NCBI GenBank assembly: GCA_001017865.1
Contig: LATQ01000001.1
Span: 1,321,080-1,334,541, forward strand
From: Rhodococcus sp. IITR03
GTDB lineage: Bacteria > Actinomycetota > Actinomycetes > Mycobacteriales > Mycobacteriaceae
Length of the DNA stretch: 13,462 nt
Direction: 5' to 3'
This document shows, piece after piece, positions 7,396-13,462 of this stretch (within the stretch, counting starts at the first letter, position 1; each line of letters begins with the position of its first letter). The position numbers and the translations under genes are program-made. The notes beneath the pieces were generated by a model. It saw nothing but the letters and a program-made list of their open reading frames with translations, had not been told where the DNA came from and made no database searches.

Positions 7396-7928
7396 TCACG
7401 AAGCGAGCAGCATGGCCAGAATCGCGGTGTCGGGGTCGTTACCCGGATCCACTCCCACCTTGCTGACCAGCGCCGTCACCGTCCCATCCGGTTCGGCCTC
7501 GACCCACGCGGCGCGATGCTCGAGCCCGAGATGGGGGATGCCGGGGAGCAGCACACAGCCCGAGGCGGCACCGGCATTCTCCGGTAGTGACGGCGTCGTC
7601 TCCGATGGTGGATGCAGCATGATCAGCGCCGGCGGCTGATGCTCGGCGAACCGCCCGGGCTGCACGGCACGCTCGCCGAGCACCGGCCCCTCGGCGACCA
7701 CGAGGCCCACGGTTCCGGGCTCGGGGTCGTCGGGCAGCTCTTCCTTGACCCCGAACACCGTCGAGGTGGGCAGCAGTCCCGGCAGTGACGCGATCCGCAC
7801 CGTCATCGCCAGCACCTGGGCCCATTCCCGGGTGGTCGCGGGCCATCTGCCGAGACGACGAAGCCTCGAAGCGAACCGGCGGACTGGAATGCGGACAGCT
7901 CGATGCGGCTGTGTTCCTCGGCGTTCAT
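7396..7928 (-). CDS. Conserved hypothetical protein next to sodA; one frame break
   Basis: After repair this is a soluble protein of about 177 residues. The ATG at 7928 follows GGGAGGAG about 6 bases upstream. It begins MNAEEHSRIELSAFQSAGSL; at about residue 28 one base is missing (GGCCC(G)GCG near 7843), and the sequence continues ATTREWAQVLAMTVRIASLP. It ends GNDPDTAILAMLLAS. There is no signal peptide, membrane segment or catalytic motif that I can name. The middle is rich in Pro and Gly, suggesting beta structure. From memory, M. tuberculosis sodA (Rv3846) is followed by a protein of similar size, Rv3847, also of unknown function. If this is its counterpart, the pairing with sodA is conserved. 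It is on the same strand as sodA, about 230 bases downstream, but a strong terminator lies between them, so it likely has its own promoter. Confidence 0.8.
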
Positions 7929-8007
7929 CCCACTCCTCCCTCTCGGTCGGTAAGGAGAATGCCCGTTTTCTCCGTTGGCACACAAGAGGTGTCGAGTGCC
8001 AGCACTT

Positions 8008-8074
8008 CCGCTACACCTTTTGCTATCGGCTACAGCAATTCGCTGCGGCGGATGGCGATTCCTGTAGCGGATAG
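8008..8074. repeat. Imperfect inverted repeats upstream of the unknown gene
   Basis: CTATCGGCTACAG (8023-8035) and CTGTAGCGGATAG (8062-8074) are inverted copies with one mismatch over 13 bases, separated by 26 bases. A third element, CCGCTACA (8008-8015), is an exact inverted match to TGTAGCGG (8063-8070). The set lies 80-146 bases upstream of the ATG at 7928 and past the sodA terminator. It could be a multi-site operator or a leader RNA hairpin. Confidence 0.5.
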
Positions 8075-8099
8075 GAAAGACCAGGCCCGGAGACGACGA

Positions 8100-8123
8100 A
8101 GGGCGCCGGTCTCCCGGCGCCCT
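8100..8123 (-). terminator. sodA transcription terminator
   Basis: AGGGCGCCGG and CCGGCGCCCT form a perfect 10-base stem with a 4-base loop, 34 bases past the sodA stop. It is very GC-rich and lacks a long T run, as is common in actinobacteria. Confidence 0.8.
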
Positions 8124-8157
8124 CGCTGTCGGTCTCGCGACCTGTGACCGATCCGTA

Positions 8158-8780
8158 CTAGACGATCAGGCCCGAGGTGGCGGTGCGAGCGCGCTCGAAG
8201 CGAGCCTGCACGTCGGCCCAGTTGACGATGTTCCAGAAGGCCTTGACGTAATCGGCCTTGACGTTCTGGTACTGCAGGTAGAAGGCGTGCTCCCACATGT
8301 CGAGCATGAGCAGCGGGGTCAGGCCGATCGGGATGTTGCCCTGCTGGTCGTACAGCTGGACGATGATCAGACGCTGTCCGATCGAATCCCAGGCGAGGAT
8401 CGACCAGCCGGAGCCTGGATGGAGTTCGCGTTCGCGGAGAAGTGATCGCGGAACTTGTCGAACGAGCCGAAGGCGTCGTCGATCGCAGCAGCGAGCTCAC
8501 CCTCGGGCTTGTCGCCACCCTCGGGGGAGAGGTTGTTCCAGAAGACGGAGTGGTTGGTGTGACCACCCAGGTGGAAGGCGAGGTCCTTCTCGAGCTTGGT
8601 CGCCTGGGCCGCCATGGTGCCGTTCTCGCGGGCCTCGGCCAGCTTCTCGAGAGCGGTGTTCGCACCGGCGACGTAGGTGGCGTGGTGCTTCGAGTGGTGC
8701 AGCTCCATGATCTTCGCCGAGATGTGCGGCTCGAGCGCTGCGTAGTCGTAGGGCAAGTCCGGAAGTGTGTATTCAGCCAC
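8158..8780 (-). CDS. sodA: Superoxide dismutase (Fe/Mn family, probably Mn); one frame break
   Basis: After repair this is a 207-residue protein, the usual mycobacterial-type length. The start is the GTG at 8780 ([20 protein letters not shown]) with AAGGGA about 6 bases upstream; an in-frame GTG at 8798 lacks a site. Metal ligands are His28 ([11 protein letters not shown]), His77 ([10 protein letters not shown]), Asp161 and His165 (LDMWEHAFY). The residue aligned with M. tuberculosis His145, which goes with iron, is Gln here ([10 protein letters not shown], about 146), as in Mn-using relatives. The reading frame breaks near 8414: CAGG(G)CTCC turns [12 protein letters not shown] into a premature end, and one base restores the whole protein. 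It converts superoxide to peroxide and oxygen and acts in the cytoplasm or is exported without a signal peptide, as reported for mycobacteria. It is divergent from the acyltransferase. Confidence 0.95.
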
Positions 8781-8797
8781 GAAGGGTCCCTTCTTCA

Positions 8798-8900
8798 CCG
8801 GGCCGTCCGGCCCGTGCAGTTATTCCGTACCTTTTCGGGTTTCCACCCAAGTCCATAACTACACCGTCCGCAACATTGGCCGTAATGCGGACACGATCGG
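8798..8900 (-). promoter_or_regulatory. sodA upstream region: possible promoter, inverted repeat and leader hairpin
   Basis: On the minus strand, TTACGG (8885-8880) and TAGTTA (8861-8856) are 18 bases apart and could be -35 and -10 elements. GTCCGCA (8866-8872) and TGCGGAC (8886-8892) form a perfect 7-base inverted repeat across this region, a possible operator. A CGGGCC/GGCCCG hairpin lies just before the ribosome binding site (about 8799-8814). All are read by eye and none is verified. Confidence 0.35.
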
Positions 8901-8975
8901 ACCCCGACTGTGTCGGAGAGCACCCGAAACCGTCCCTGCCTCCGGAAACGGCCCTCACCAGCGGGAATAGCCGGA

Positions 8976-9012
8976 GAACGGGACCATCGGCAACAGCTGC
9001 GTGAACGGGACC
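8976..9012. repeat. 10-base direct repeat upstream of the acyltransferase
   Basis: GAACGGGACC occurs at 8976-8985 and again at 9003-9012, 27 bases apart start to start; the second copy ends 13 bases before the GTG at 9026. It may be a regulator site or chance in GC-rich DNA. Confidence 0.35.
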
Positions 9013-9025
9013 TTAACATTGGCGC

Positions 9026-10170
9026 GTGTTTCGGCCCTTCCTGAACGAACCGACACGCGGGGCCGATGCACCGCGTGTGGATCTGCCGGGCGTCGATGTC
9101 GTCCGGTTCGTCGCGGTCGCGGCCGTGCTCTACTCCCACATCGCCTTCTACCTGATCGACGACCTCGGGACGGGCTGGTGGGGCATCGACCTCACCTACG
9201 AGGTGCTCGTCAAGGGCGCCGGTCTCAACCAGCACCTGTCGTCCGTCGGGGTGACGGCGTTCATGATGCTCACGGGCATGCTCGTCACCCGGTCCGCGAT
9301 CCGCCAGGACCGACGGAAGTTCCTCATCGCCCGGGCCGCGCGGCTCCTGCCGGCGTTCTGGGTGGCGATCCTCGCCGCGGTCGTGCTCGTGTGGCTCGGC
9401 ATCAACGGCACCTTCAGCGGCCACACCACGGTGTCGGTCTCCGAGGCGTTCCTGTCCTTCTTCCTCGGTGCGTTCTTCCTGAAACCGCAGGTGATCGTGC
9501 TCGGCGTTGTGTGGACGCTCGCCGCGCAGATCTCGTTCTATCTGTGGTGCGTGGCGGGACGGTCGCTGCTACGGACGGCGCCGGTGGCGGTGCCGATGCT
9601 CGGCGCCGTGCTGTGCATGCTGGTGCTCCTCTACAACCTGTACGTGCCCGAGCCGTACACGGTGCCGTTCCTGTCGAAGATCGCGTCGACGCTGCCGACC
9701 CTGTTCCTCGGCAGATCGTGTACTTCGGCTGGGCCGGACTGATCTCGCTGCGCGCCCTGCTGGCGGCGATGTTCGCGCAGATCGCGGTGATCGTGATGGC
9801 CACGGACATCAACGTCTACTGGTCGGGCAGCCGCTATCTGTGGACGGTGACGGTGGTCTTCGCGGCGGTCGTGCTGGTCGCGCGGTACGACGGGCGCCTC
9901 GCGCGCTCGACCGTCGTCTCCTGGGTCGCGACCCGCAGCTACTGCATCTACCTGACCCACACCCTCGTGATGTACCGGATCTACGAGAACACCGTGGGCC
10001 TCGTCGGCACGACCGCGGCGATCGTGCTGCTACTGATCGGCTGCGGTCTCGTCGCCGAGGTGCTGTACCGCAGCGTCGAGGTACCGGCTGCGCACTGGAT
10101 CAAGAGCCGCTGGCTCGCGCCGAAGCAGGTCGCTTCCGACGAACGGACTGCCGCTCCGACCCGCGCGTAG
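9026..10170 (+). CDS. Membrane acyltransferase, acyltransferase-3 (OafA/YrhL-like) family; one frame break
   Basis: After repair this is about 381 residues with roughly ten membrane helices. It begins FRPFLNEPTRGADAPRVDLPGVDVVRFVA. The first helix ends in YSHIAFYLI, which holds the conserved His of the family. A later R-R-x5-RAARLLPAFW stretch (about residues 95-112) matches the basic motif preceding helix 3. The C-terminus has YCIYLTHTLVMYRIYE, also typical. The frame breaks near 9711 (CTCGG(G or C)CAG), joining LPTLFLG to QIVYFGWAGL. Members transfer acetyl or other acyl groups from the cytoplasmic side onto sugars, glycolipids or antibiotics; the acceptor here is unknown, with a cell-wall glycan or glycolipid plausible. 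The start GTG at 9026 has a weak ribosome binding site. It ends 9 bases before msrA, so the two are probably one transcript. Confidence 0.87.
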
Positions 10171-10179
10171 CATCGGGTC

Positions 10180-10848
10180 ATGTCCTGGTTCGACGAGATC
10201 CTCGCCCGTGCAGGTTCGAAGTCGCAGATGGTGACGCGCGAGGACGCGCTCCCCGGTCGCGCCGAACCGCTGCCCGTCCCCGAGACCCACTACGTCAACG
10301 GCAACCGCATCGTTCCCCCCTTCCCCGAGGGCCTGCAGGCCGCAGTCGTCGGCATGGGTTGCTTCTGGGGCGCCGAGAAGGAGTTCTGGCAACTCGACGG
10401 CGTCTACTCGACCGCGGTCGGCTATTCCGGCGGCTACACGCCCAACCCCACCTACGAGGAGGTGTGTTCCGGCCGGACCGGGCACACCGAGGTGGTGCTC
10501 GTCGTCTTCGACCCGAAGGTGATCGGCTACGAACACATCCTGCAGCAGTTCTGGGAGAACCACGACCCCACCCAGGGCATGCGGCAGGGCAACGACCACG
10601 GCACCCAGTACCGCTCGGCGATCTACACCCACGACGAGACGCAGATCGAGGTCGCCGAGGCCACGGCCGAAGCGTTCGGCAAGCGACTGGCCGACGCCGG
10701 ATACGGGCAGATCACCACGGAGATCGCCCCGCTCACGCAGTTCTACTACGCGGAGGACTACCACCAGCAGTACCTCGCGAAGAACCCCAACGGCTACTGC
10801 CCCGTCCACGCCACAGGCGTGAGTTGCCCGGTGGGCCTCGGCGCCTGA
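10180..10848 (+). CDS. msrA: Peptide methionine-S-sulfoxide reductase MsrA
   Basis: Intact 222-residue protein. The catalytic Cys is Cys61 in the signature [11 protein letters not shown]. The family blocks [46 protein letters not shown] and [21 protein letters not shown] follow in order. Recycling Cys residues are at 207 (NGYCP) and 216 (VSCPVG), so it likely uses a three-Cys thioredoxin-linked cycle. It reduces the S form of methionine sulfoxide in oxidised proteins. The N-terminal 50 residues ([18 protein letters not shown]...) are the extension usual in actinobacterial MsrA. The start at 10180 is 9 bases after the acyltransferase stop with only a short GGGT upstream, suggesting coupled translation. 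Its place near sodA fits an oxidative-stress role; in Corynebacterium, as I recall, sod and msrA are also neighbours. Confidence 0.96.
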   Translation: MSWFDEILARAGSKSQMVTREDALPGRAEPLPVPETHYVNGNRIVPPFPEGLQAAVVGMGCFWGAEKEFWQLDGVYSTAVGYSGGYTPNPTYEEVCSGRTGHTEVVLVVFDPKVIGYEHILQQFWENHDPTQGMRQGNDHGTQYRSAIYTHDETQIEVAEATAEAFGKRLADAGYGQITTEIAPLTQFYYAEDYHQQYLAKNPNGYCPVHATGVSCPVGLGA

Positions 10849-10853
10849 GAGAG

Positions 10854-10875
10854 CGTCGGGCCTCAGGGGCCGACG
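10854..10875 (+). terminator. Probable msrA terminator
   Basis: CGTCGG and CCGACG pair over six bases, extended by CC/GG after a one-base bulge, with a short loop. It starts 6 bases after the msrA stop. There is no T run. Confidence 0.5.
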
Positions 10876-10957
10876 GTGTCGCGCACCACATCTCCGCTCG
10901 CAGCGCGAGTGTGAGATGCGTTGGCGTTCCTTGAACTTCCCCGAAAGCGGACGCATC

Positions 10958-10979
10958 CTGGAAAAAGGGATCATTCCAG
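10958..10979. promoter_or_regulatory. Inverted repeat upstream of the Rv1733c-like gene
   Basis: CTGGAA (10958-10963) and TTCCAG (10974-10979) are a perfect 6-base inverted repeat with a 10-base spacer, 26 bases before the ATG at 11005. It could be an operator. It does not match the DosR box that controls Rv1733c in M. tuberculosis. Confidence 0.35.
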
Positions 10980-11004
10980 AGGGGGAAAGGGACGGCTTGC
11001 CGAC

Positions 11005-11594
11005 ATGACGACCAGAGCGGGGTATCTGCGGCGCACACGGCGAAGTCTGCGCAGGCGGGACCCGCTCGTGCGTCGCACTGACAAGCTCGAGGCGCGCTGC
11101 TTCACCCTCATGATCGCCGTGATGGCGCTCCTGATCCCCGTCGCGGTGTGGGTGTCCGCCACCATGTGGAGCTCCCAGCTCGAACTCTCCGAGAAGCAGA
11201 ATGCCGAACGCGTCAGCGTCACGGCCGTCCTCGACGCCGACGCCTGAGCGACTCCGCCGGATGGGGCGAGACCGTGAAGATCTCCTCGGCCCCCGCGACC
11301 TGGGGTTGGGGCGACGAGACGCGTCACGCTCTCGTCCAGGTCGACAGTCTCGCGACCGCGGGCAGCGAGGTGCCGGTCTGGGTCGACGCGAGCACGGGCG
11401 AATACACGCAGGCCCCGCTGACCAGTTCCGCCGCGAAGTTCACCGCCGTGCTGTCCGGGGTGTCGCTGTGGACGTTCTCGTCCGCCGCCGCGACCGGCCT
11501 GTTCGCCCTCGCGCACTGGCGTCTCGAGGTGCGGCGCAGCCGCGAGTGGAGCCGGGACATCGAAGCGTTCCTCGGCTCCACCAGCAGCCACTGA
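11005..11594 (+). CDS. Rv1733c-family membrane protein; one frame break
   Basis: After repair this is a protein of 196 residues, close to the roughly 210 of M. tuberculosis Rv1733c. The order is that of the family: a basic N-terminus (RRTRRSLRRRDPLVRRTDKLE), a first membrane helix (about 33-52, FTLMIAVMALLIPVAVWVSA), an external domain of about 90 residues containing TWGWGDETRHALVQVD and VPVWVDASTGEYTQAP, a second helix (about 148-168, VLSGVSLWTFSSAAATGLFA) and a basic tail WRLEVRRSREWSRDIEAFLG. The frame breaks near 11243 (GCC(C)TGAGC), where a single missing C makes a false stop after VLDADA. Function is unknown. The mycobacterial relative is a dormancy-regulon antigen, but no DosR box is visible here. 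The ATG at 11005 is preceded by GGGAAAGGGA at a rather long distance. Confidence 0.85.
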
Positions 11595-11609
11595 CCCACT
11601 GGAGGCGCG

Positions 11610-12545
11610 TCAGAGATCCGCGACGGCGGGCATGACCTCGTCCGCCACCAGTTCGAGGTGCTCGAGATCGGCGAGATCGAGGACCTGCAGGTAGATGCGC
11701 TGCGTCCCGGCCTCGGCGAAGGTGCGGATCTTCTCGATCAACTCCTGCGGGGTACCCGCGAGTCCGTTCTCCCGCAGTTCGTCGACCTCACGGCCGATCC
11801 GTGCCGCGCGACGCGCGATCTCGTCCTCGTCCCGGCCGCAGCACAGCACGAGTGCGTTCGAGTAGGTCAGTTCCTCGGGGTCGCGTCCGGCGTCCCGGCA
11901 GGCCGAGCGCACCCGCTCGAACAGAACCTTCGTCTCGTCCAGCGACTTGAACGGCACGTTGAACTCGTCGGCGTAGCGCGCCGCCAGTGCCGGCGTGCGC
12001 TTCTTGCCCGCGCCGCCCATGACGATCGGCGGGTGGGGACGCTGGTACGGCTTCGGCAGCGCCGGGGAGTTCTCGATCCGCACGTGCTCGCCCTCGTACG
12101 AGAACGTCTCGCCCTCAGGGGTGTCCCACAGGCCGGTGATGACCGCGAGGGACTCCTCGAAGCGGTCGAACCGCTCCTTCAGCGTGGGGAAGGGGATGCC
12201 GTAGGCGAGGTGCTCCTCCTCGAACCAGCCGGCTCCGAAGCCGAAGTCGACGCGTCCGCCACTCATGGCGTCGACCTGCGCGACGGAGATCGCGAGCGGG
12301 CCGGGGTACCGGAAGGTCGCCGAGGTGACGAGCGTGCCGAGGCGGATCGTCGACGTGTCGCGGGCGAGACCGGCCAGGGTGATCCATGCGTCCGTCGGTC
12401 CGGGCAGGCCCTCGGCGTTCATGGCCAGATAGTGGTCGGAGCGGAAGAACGCGCCGTAGCCGAGTCGTTCCGCGGTCTGCGCGACGGCGAGGAGGTCGTC
12501 GTAGGTGGCGCCCTGCTGGGGTTCGGTGAAGATGCGTAATTCCAT
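11610..12545 (-). CDS. LLM-class F420-dependent oxidoreductase
   Basis: Intact 311-residue protein of the luciferase-like monooxygenase superfamily. The family blocks are clear: the opening strand MELRIFTEPQQ, FFRSDHYLAMNAEGLPGPTDAW, RLGTLVTSATFRYPGPLA, the highly conserved SGGRVDFGFGAGWFEEEH, YGIPFPTLKERFDRFEE, PPIVMGGAGKKRT and ARYADEFNVPF. This pattern matches the TIGR03560-type F420 branch common in mycobacteria and rhodococci rather than the FMN branch. It would bind F420 in a TIM-barrel fold and reduce or oxidise a small molecule that cannot be named from sequence. It converges with the Rv1733c-like gene with only 15 bases between stops and no clear terminator. The ribosome binding site before 12545 is weak. 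Confidence 0.93.
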   Translation of the reverse strand: MELRIFTEPQQGATYDDLLAVAQTAERLGYGAFFRSDHYLAMNAEGLPGPTDAWITLAGLARDTSTIRLGTLVTSATFRYPGPLAISVAQVDAMSGGRVDFGFGAGWFEEEHLAYGIPFPTLKERFDRFEESLAVITGLWDTPEGETFSYEGEHVRIENSPALPKPYQRPHPPIVMGGAGKKRTPALAARYADEFNVPFKSLDETKVLFERVRSACRDAGRDPEELTYSNALVLCCGRDEDEIARRAARIGREVDELRENGLAGTPQELIEKIRTFAEAGTQRIYLQVLDLADLEHLELVADEVMPAVADL

Positions 12546-12631
12546 GACTCGATCATTTCAGCGCCGGAACCCGCACGGGGGATCGGCGGGCGCCTGTCCA
12601 CTGTGAGATGTCTCGAGTGTGATTCCCCATG

Positions 12632-12673
12632 CGTGGATAGACCTGTTGATGAACCTGTGGAAACTGTGGATAA
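12632..12673. other. Array of four DnaA-box-like repeats
   Basis: Four 9-base units follow one another: CGTGGATAG (12632), TGTTGATGA (12644), TGTGGAAAC (12656) and TGTGGATAA (12665). The last is a perfect DnaA box (TTATCCACA on the other strand), and the third is close. The first two are followed by ACC, giving a 12-base period, then a 9-base step. The array lies in the divergent intergenic region between the LLM gene and the rhodanese gene; dnaA and dnaN are not in this window. Confidence 0.6.
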
Positions 12674-12788
12674 CTCCAGCGGATGGGGTTGATGGGGAGT
12701 GTTGTGGAGGACCCACCGGCCCCACCTGCGCAACAAGATCGGTACGACCACACCCACATCCGTTCACGCCGCGTGCCACTATTGAGAC

Positions 12789-13129
12789 GTGAGCTTTTCC
12801 GACGTGCCCACCGTGTCGGTCGACCTGGTACCCGAACTCGGCGACGAGGTCGTCCTCCTCGACGTCCGCGAGGACGACGAATGGGAACTCGGACACGCCC
12901 CCGGCGCGCTGCACATTCCGCTCGCCGACGTGCCGCCCGCATCGAGGAACTCGACCCCGACGCCGAGATCTACGTGATCTGCAGGCAGGGCGGCCGCTCT
13001 CTCGGAGCGGTCGAGTACCTGGCCCGCATCGGGTACGACACCTTCCAGGTCGCCGGCGGCATGGTGGCGTGGCAGAAGCACGGACTCCCGCTCGTCTCCG
13101 AGCGCGACGAACCGGCAAAGATCTATTGA
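12789..13129 (+). CDS. Single-domain rhodanese-like protein; one frame break
   Basis: After repair this is a 113-residue rhodanese domain. It starts at the GTG at 12789 (SFSDVPTVSVDLVPELGDEVVLLDVREDDEWELGHAPGA), which includes the family's DVR-x5-E-x2-GH-x3-GA block. The active loop is CRQGGRS with Cys about 65, so it should be able to carry sulfur. It ends GGMVAWQKHGLPLVSERDEPAKIY. The frame breaks near 12930 (GTGCC(G)GCCCGC), joining PLADVP to ARIEELDPDAEIYVIC. Such proteins transfer sulfane sulfur; the acceptor is unknown. Its TGA overlaps by one base the ATG of the next gene, so the two are likely one operon. The ribosome binding site is weak. Confidence 0.9.
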
Positions 13130-13462
13130 TGTCGGCCTATCAGATCTGTGTGCGCTGTGAGAATCGCTGGCCGGTGACCTATCAGCCGCGGCAGTGGTGC
13201 CCGGCCTGCCGCGGTGTGCTGCTCTCACCCGTCGCCCCCGACGGGTCGGTTCCTCCGTCGCGCCGCAACTTCCGCTGGGTCGCGCGGCCGGCGGGTGGCC
13301 CTCCGACGACCGAACCGGCGTCGCCTCCGCGCGGGCGTCCGTCGGCCGAGACCCCGTCCTATCGCGAGATGCCCCGCTGGGGACTGCTCGATCCCTCTCC
13401 CGGACGAGGGCGTCGAACGGATCGCCGCCGAGACCGCCGCCGACCTCGCACCGAGCTGCTCG
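13129..13462 (+). CDS. Zinc-ribbon protein, N-terminal part (possibly DUF4328 family); runs off the window
   Basis: An ATG at 13129 overlaps the rhodanese stop by one base. The product begins SAYQICVRCENRWPVTYQPRQWCPACRGVLLSPV: two C-x2-C pairs (CVRC and CPAC) about 20 residues apart form a zinc ribbon. A Pro- and Arg-rich linker with RRNFRWVARP and YREMPRWGLLD follows. This opening resembles actinobacterial proteins annotated as DUF4328 with membrane helices further on, but that part is beyond the window, so the family is tentative. Near 13397 the coding-like frame changes (TCTC(C)CGG has one base too many), after which DEGVERIAAETAADLA reads better than the Arg-rich original frame. A further break close to the edge is possible. 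Function unknown. Confidence 0.7.
   Translation, partial: MSAYQICVRCENRWPVTYQPRQWCPACRGVLLSPVAPDGSVPPSRRNFRWVARPAGGPPTTEPASPPRGRPSAETPSYREMPRWGLLDPSPGRGRRTDRRRDRRRPRTELL

Noticed and set aside
11658..12539. A 293-residue plus-strand open frame opposite the LLM oxidoreductase
   Set aside because: The minus strand encodes an intact, highly recognisable enzyme; the plus frame shows no family pattern.
12546..12788. Chromosomal replication origin
   Set aside because: Only one perfect DnaA box is present, there is no evident AT-rich unwinding element, and dnaA, dnaN, rpmH and gyrB are absent. I report the array but do not call it oriC.
1..13462. Mobile element, prophage, CRISPR array or horizontally acquired island
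   Set aside because: No transposase, integrase, phage gene, spaced direct repeats or tRNA target is visible, and base composition looks even across the window.

Overview
This is high-GC DNA with strong G/C bias at third codon positions and frequent GTG starts. The genes point to Mycobacteriales, most likely Rhodococcus or a close relative. Markers are an Rv1733c-type membrane protein, an F420-dependent LLM oxidoreductase, a mycobacterial-type SodA beside MsrA, and a DUF6474-like protein. The genus is inferred from remembered protein similarity, not from a search. I see no mobile element, CRISPR array, tRNA or rRNA; this reads as ordinary chromosome.

Layout. 1-996 (minus): start of a membrane protein (runs off the left edge), then a DUF6474-like coiled-coil protein. 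1107-2719 (plus): a two-domain RecB/Cas4-like plus RNase H-like nuclease. 2735-2937: a doubtful small ORF. 2921-3728 (minus): membrane-anchored alpha/beta hydrolase. 3800-4567 (minus): short-chain dehydrogenase. 4612-6354 (minus): a MarR regulator and an MFS exporter whose stop and start overlap, with a palindromic candidate operator upstream. 6433-7131 (minus): a GDT1/TMEM165-family cation exporter preceded by a yybP-ykoY manganese riboswitch (about 7204-7309) and a hairpin that can hide its ribosome binding site. 7396-7928 (minus): unknown protein. 8158-8780 (minus): superoxide dismutase. 9026-10848 (plus): membrane acyltransferase and MsrA. 11005-11594 (plus): Rv1733c-like protein. 11610-12545 (minus): LLM oxidoreductase. 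12546-12788: intergenic region with a run of DnaA-box-like repeats. 12789-13462 (plus): rhodanese and the start of a zinc-ribbon protein (runs off the right edge).

How it fits together. The middle (6433-10848) looks like a manganese and oxidative-stress neighbourhood: a Mn-riboswitch-controlled exporter, a SodA with a Gln at the position linked to Mn rather than Fe use, and the methionine sulfoxide repair enzyme MsrA. The MarR-MFS pair is a typical self-regulated efflux unit, possibly co-transcribed with the dehydrogenase 44 bases downstream.

Quality warning. About 16 single-base frame breaks interrupt 11 of the 16 firm genes, including sodA. Nearly all can be repaired by restoring one G or C in a run of 2-3, and the repaired lengths divide by three. 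I read these as sequencing or assembly errors, not pseudogenes, and the coordinates below span the repaired genes. I did not find a clearly new multi-gene system. The strongest leads are the riboswitch expression platform, the DnaA-box-like array, and the nuclease with a degenerate catalytic motif.
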